From Veillonellaceae bacterium (lineage in GTDB: Bacteria; Bacillota_C; Negativicutes; Veillonellales; Veillonellaceae), in assembly GCA_902834965.1 (NCBI GenBank), contig CADFKY010000046.1:1-7593 (forward strand): DNA of 7,593 nt, written 5' to 3'. How positions within the stretch are numbered: position 1 is the first letter of the stretch; each line of letters begins with the position of its first letter. A model generated the notes under the pieces. It was not told the origin of the DNA. It saw nothing but the letters and a program-made list of their open reading frames with translations, and searched no databases. Of this stretch, positions 4,968 through 7,593 are shown piece after piece. The translations under genes and the position numbers were made by a program.

Positions 4968-6878
4968 ATGGCAGATGTAAAAATCATTTTACCTGATGGT
5001 AGTGCAAAGGAATACGCTGCTGGCACTACTCTTGGGGAAGCAGTAAAACAACTATCTAACAGCTTGGCTAAAAAAGTACTAGCTGCTAACGTAAATGGTG
5101 AATTAACAGACCTTCGCGAAGAACTTGTAGATGGTTCTGAAGTAGCTTTCTTAACATTCGAAGAAGATGGTGGTAAACACACATTACGTCACACAGCTTC
5201 TCATGTTTTGGCACAAGCAGTTAAACGCTTATGGCCAGAAGCAAAATTGGCTATCGGTCCTGCTATCGATAAAGGTTTCTACTATGATATCGATATGGAA
5301 CATACTTTGACTCCTGAAGATTTGGGTAAAATCGAAAAGGAAATGAGCCGTATTGTAAAAGAAAATTTACCGATTACTAAATCCGTTATGTCTCGTCAAG
5401 AAGCTATCGAGTTCTTCAAATCTAAAAACGAAGACTACAAGGTAGAATTGATCGAAGATCTTCCTGAAGATGCTGTTATCTCTTGCTATGCGCAAGGTGA
5501 CTTCATCGATCTTTGTGCAGGTCCTCACGTAGCATCCACTGGTAAGGTGAAAGCTTTCAAATTACAAAGCATTGCAGGTGCATACTGGCGCGGCGATGAA
5601 AAGAACAAAATGTTGCAACGTATTTACGGTACAGCATTTGAAAAGAAAGAAGAACTTGATGCATACATTCACTTACTTGAAGAAGCAGCTAAACGCGACC
5701 ATCGTAAACTTGGTAAAGAACTAGGCTTGTTCGTTATCAAAGAAGAAGGTCCTGGCTTCCCATTCTTCTTACCAAAAGGTATGGCACTTCGCAACGAATT
5801 GGAAAACTTCTGGCGTGAAGTTCACCATGAATTTGATTATGAAGAAATTCGCACACCAATCATCTTAAATAAACAATTGTGGGAAACATCTGGTCACTGG
5901 TTCCATTACCGTGAAAATATGTACACTACAATTATTGATGATGAAGAATATGCAATTAAACCAATGAACTGCCCAGGCGGTATCTTGGTTTACCAAAACG
6001 AAATGCATTCCTACCGTGACTTCCCATTACGTTATGCTGAACTTGGTTTAGTACACCGTCATGAATTGTCCGGTGCATTACATGGCTTATTCCGTGTACG
6101 TGCGTTTACTCAAGATGATGCTCACGTATTCATGTTGCCAGATCAAATGCAATCTGAATTGATGAAAGTTATCGAATTATTCGACCGTATTTATAGCCAA
6201 TTCGGCTTGAAATACCATGTAGAATTGTCTACTAAACCAGACAATGCAATGGGGGATGATGCAATCTGGGAAGCAGCTACAGAAGCATTGCGCAATGCTA
6301 TTGAAGCAAAAGGTATTCCTTACGTAATCAACCCTGGCGATGGTGCATTCTATGGTCCTAAACTTGACTACCATATCGAAGACTCCTTAGGTCGTACATG
6401 GCAATGTGGTACTATCCAATTGGATATGAACTTGCCTGAACGTTTCCAAATCGAATATGTTGGCGAAGATGGTCAAAAACATCGTCCTATCATGATTCAC
6501 CGTGCATGCTTCGGTTCCATGGAACGTTTCATCGGTATTTTAACTGAACACTATGCAGGCGCGTTCCCAACTTGGATGGCTCCTGTACAAGTTAAAATCT
6601 TACCTATCTCTGAAAAACATGTTGAATATGCTAAAGAATTGGCAAAACAAATGCATCGCGACTATGTACGTGTAGAGGTGGATGATCGTAGCGAAAAAAT
6701 TGGCTATAAAATCCGCCAAGCACAAATGGCAAAAGTTCCATACATGCTTGTTGTAGGTGATAAAGAAGTTGAAGAAGGTACAGTTAACGTTCGTAAACAT
6801 GGCGGAGACGAATTAGGTTCCGTACCATTCGAAGAATTCTTCAATTCCATTAAAATTGAAATCAAAGAACGCAACTAA
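4968..6878 (+). CDS. thrS: Threonyl-tRNA synthetase
   Basis: ThrS joins threonine to tRNA-Thr in the cytoplasm, using ATP. The 636-residue protein has full family length and all domains in order: TGS (residues ~1-62), editing domain, class II catalytic core and C-terminal anticodon-binding domain (from ~APVQVKILPIS). The editing site has HTASH (His75, His79) plus Cys183 and His187 in DLCAGPHV; E. coli-type enzymes have CRGPH here. The three zinc ligands are in place: Cys335 in MNCPGG, His386 in TQDDAH and His511 in MIHRA. Motif 2 is RVRAFTQDDAH and motif 3 is GSMERFIGIL. NCPGG instead of NCPGH is, from memory, common in Firmicutes. Expression is controlled by the T-box leader just upstream. 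A long hairpin follows the stop codon. Nothing suggests loss of function. Confidence 0.98.
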   Translation: MADVKIILPDGSAKEYAAGTTLGEAVKQLSNSLAKKVLAANVNGELTDLREELVDGSEVAFLTFEEDGGKHTLRHTASHVLAQAVKRLWPEAKLAIGPAIDKGFYYDIDMEHTLTPEDLGKIEKEMSRIVKENLPITKSVMSRQEAIEFFKSKNEDYKVELIEDLPEDAVISCYAQGDFIDLCAGPHVASTGKVKAFKLQSIAGAYWRGDEKNKMLQRIYGTAFEKKEELDAYIHLLEEAAKRDHRKLGKELGLFVIKEEGPGFPFFLPKGMALRNELENFWREVHHEFDYEEIRTPIILNKQLWETSGHWFHYRENMYTTIIDDEEYAIKPMNCPGGILVYQNEMHSYRDFPLRYAELGLVHRHELSGALHGLFRVRAFTQDDAHVFMLPDQMQSELMKVIELFDRIYSQFGLKYHVELSTKPDNAMGDDAIWEAATEALRNAIEAKGIPYVINPGDGAFYGPKLDYHIEDSLGRTWQCGTIQLDMNLPERFQIEYVGEDGQKHRPIMIHRACFGSMERFIGILTEHYAGAFPTWMAPVQVKILPISEKHVEYAKELAKQMHRDYVRVEVDDRSEKIGYKIRQAQMAKVPYMLVVGDKEVEEGTVNVRKHGGDELGSVPFEEFFNSIKIEIKERN

Positions 6879-6907
6879 TTAATAGTGTATAATATATTTA
6901 TAGACTA

Positions 6908-6986
6908 AAAGAGCCCCCATATACTTAAGCCTTTCATTAGACTTCAATCTATGAGCCGGTGATTAGTATAGAGGGGTTCTTTCTTT
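6908..6986 (+). terminator. Long hairpin after thrS, probable terminator (or leader of the MFS gene)
   Basis: AAAGAGCCCC (6908-6917) pairs with GGGGTTCTTT (6973-6982), ten pairs with one G-U. After a 2x2 mismatch, TATACT (6920-6925) pairs with AGTATA (6965-6970). The large loop holds a small hairpin, CATTAGA/TCTATG (6935-6941 with 6948-6953, one bulged T). Only a broken pyrimidine tract (CTTTAATT) follows. A TATAAT at 6888-6893 lies upstream without a convincing -35, so this RNA might instead be a 5' leader of the transporter gene. Confidence 0.6.
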
Positions 6987-7019
6987 AATTGTTACCTGTG
7001 AGTAGCGAAAGGAAAGATT

Positions 7020-7593
7020 ATGAAAGAAATAAATTCATATAGTTGGAAAGCTGTTATTGGTTCCTCTATTGGTTATGCCATGGATGGCTTTGATCTCTTA
7101 ATTCTTGGTTTTATGCTGACACTAATTTCTGGAGATTTAGGTTTGACCACAGGTCAAGCTGGGTCTCTTGTAACGTGGACCTTGGTTGGTGCTGTACTTG
7201 GTGGTTTCATCTTCGGTACCTTGTCAGATAAATTTGGTCGCGTTCGTGTATTGACTTGGACTATCGTTCTATTTGCAGTATTTACTGGCCTCTGTGCTTT
7301 TGCTCAAGGCTATTGGGATCTTCTTATTTACCGGACAATCGCAGGTATTGGTTTAGGTGGTGAATTTGGTATTGGTATGGCCCTCGCTGCTGAAGCTTGG
7401 CCTGCACAGCATCGTGCAAAAGCGACAAGCTATGTTGCTCTTGGTTGGCAATTAGGCGTGTTGGCCGCTGCTTTGTTAACACCATTACTCATTCCTATCA
7501 TTGGATGGCGTGGTATGTTTATGGTTGGCATTATTCCAGCTTTAATTGCTTGGGTATTCCGTGCTAAACTACATGAACCAGAAATCTTTGTAC
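7020..7593 (+). CDS. MFS transporter, metabolite or aromatic-acid:H+ symporter-like, 3' end missing
   Basis: The frame opens at the ATG at 7020 behind AAGGA (7009-7013, six-base spacing) and stays open to the window edge, giving 191 residues. This is about the first half of a usual 12-helix major facilitator protein of the inner membrane. Helix 1 carries MDGFDLLILGF (residues 21-31), a Gly-Phe-Asp pattern typical of the aromatic-acid and metabolite:H+ symporter branches. The loop between helices 2 and 3 has the MFS signature GTLSDKFGRVRVL (66-78). RTIAGIGLGGEFGIG (105-119) is the helix 4 signature, with the GGE common in these branches. About six membrane segments are visible, ending near residue 180. 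The substrate cannot be told from this half. It is separated from thrS by a long hairpin and is probably transcribed separately. Confidence 0.92.
   Translation, partial: MKEINSYSWKAVIGSSIGYAMDGFDLLILGFMLTLISGDLGLTTGQAGSLVTWTLVGAVLGGFIFGTLSDKFGRVRVLTWTIVLFAVFTGLCAFAQGYWDLLIYRTIAGIGLGGEFGIGMALAAEAWPAQHRAKATSYVALGWQLGVLAAALLTPLLIPIIGWRGMFMVGIIPALIAWVFRAKLHEPEIFV

Overview
The window looks like chromosomal DNA from a low-to-mid-GC member of the Negativicutes, most likely Veillonella or a close relative. This is an inference from AT-rich codon use, strong AGGAGG-type ribosome binding sites, a classical Firmicute T-box leader on thrS, and the Firmicute gene order mltG-trmR-U32 peptidase (compare yrrL-yrrM-yrrN/O of Bacillus subtilis). 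All genes read on the + strand.

Layout. (1) Bases 1-2991 hold an apparent operon. It starts with the 3' part of mltG, a cell-wall endolytic transglycosylase with a long Pro/Ala/Thr-rich tail. Next is a TrmR-type O-methyltransferase whose stop codon overlaps the start of a U32-family TrhP-type hydroxylase. TrhP and TrmR are expected to work in sequence on U34 of tRNA (U to ho5U to mo5U). (2) Bases 2992-4414 hold a small DUF4911-like protein and a Sec-exported protein that I do not recognise. (3) Bases 4415-4567 hold imperfect repeats and a rho-independent terminator. The loop of this terminator has apparently been split by a 48-bp mini-element with IS-like inverted ends (TGATATGT...ACATATCA) and a 3-bp GTT target duplication. 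(4) Bases 4568-4967 hold a -10 box and a complete T-box riboswitch with specifier ACC (Thr), the T-box bulge and an attenuator. (5) Bases 4968-6878 hold thrS with all expected catalytic, zinc and editing residues. (6) Bases 6879-7019 hold a long terminator-like hairpin. (7) Bases 7020-7593 hold the N-terminal half of an MFS transporter that runs off the window.

How the genes fit together. Two blocks concern decoding: wobble-uridine modification (trmR-trhP) and threonyl-tRNA charging (thrS, sensed by uncharged tRNA-Thr). The strongest unusual signal is the mini-element nested precisely in a terminator loop: removing 51 bases restores a compact canonical terminator. No CRISPR array, tRNA, rRNA or complete insertion sequence is visible.
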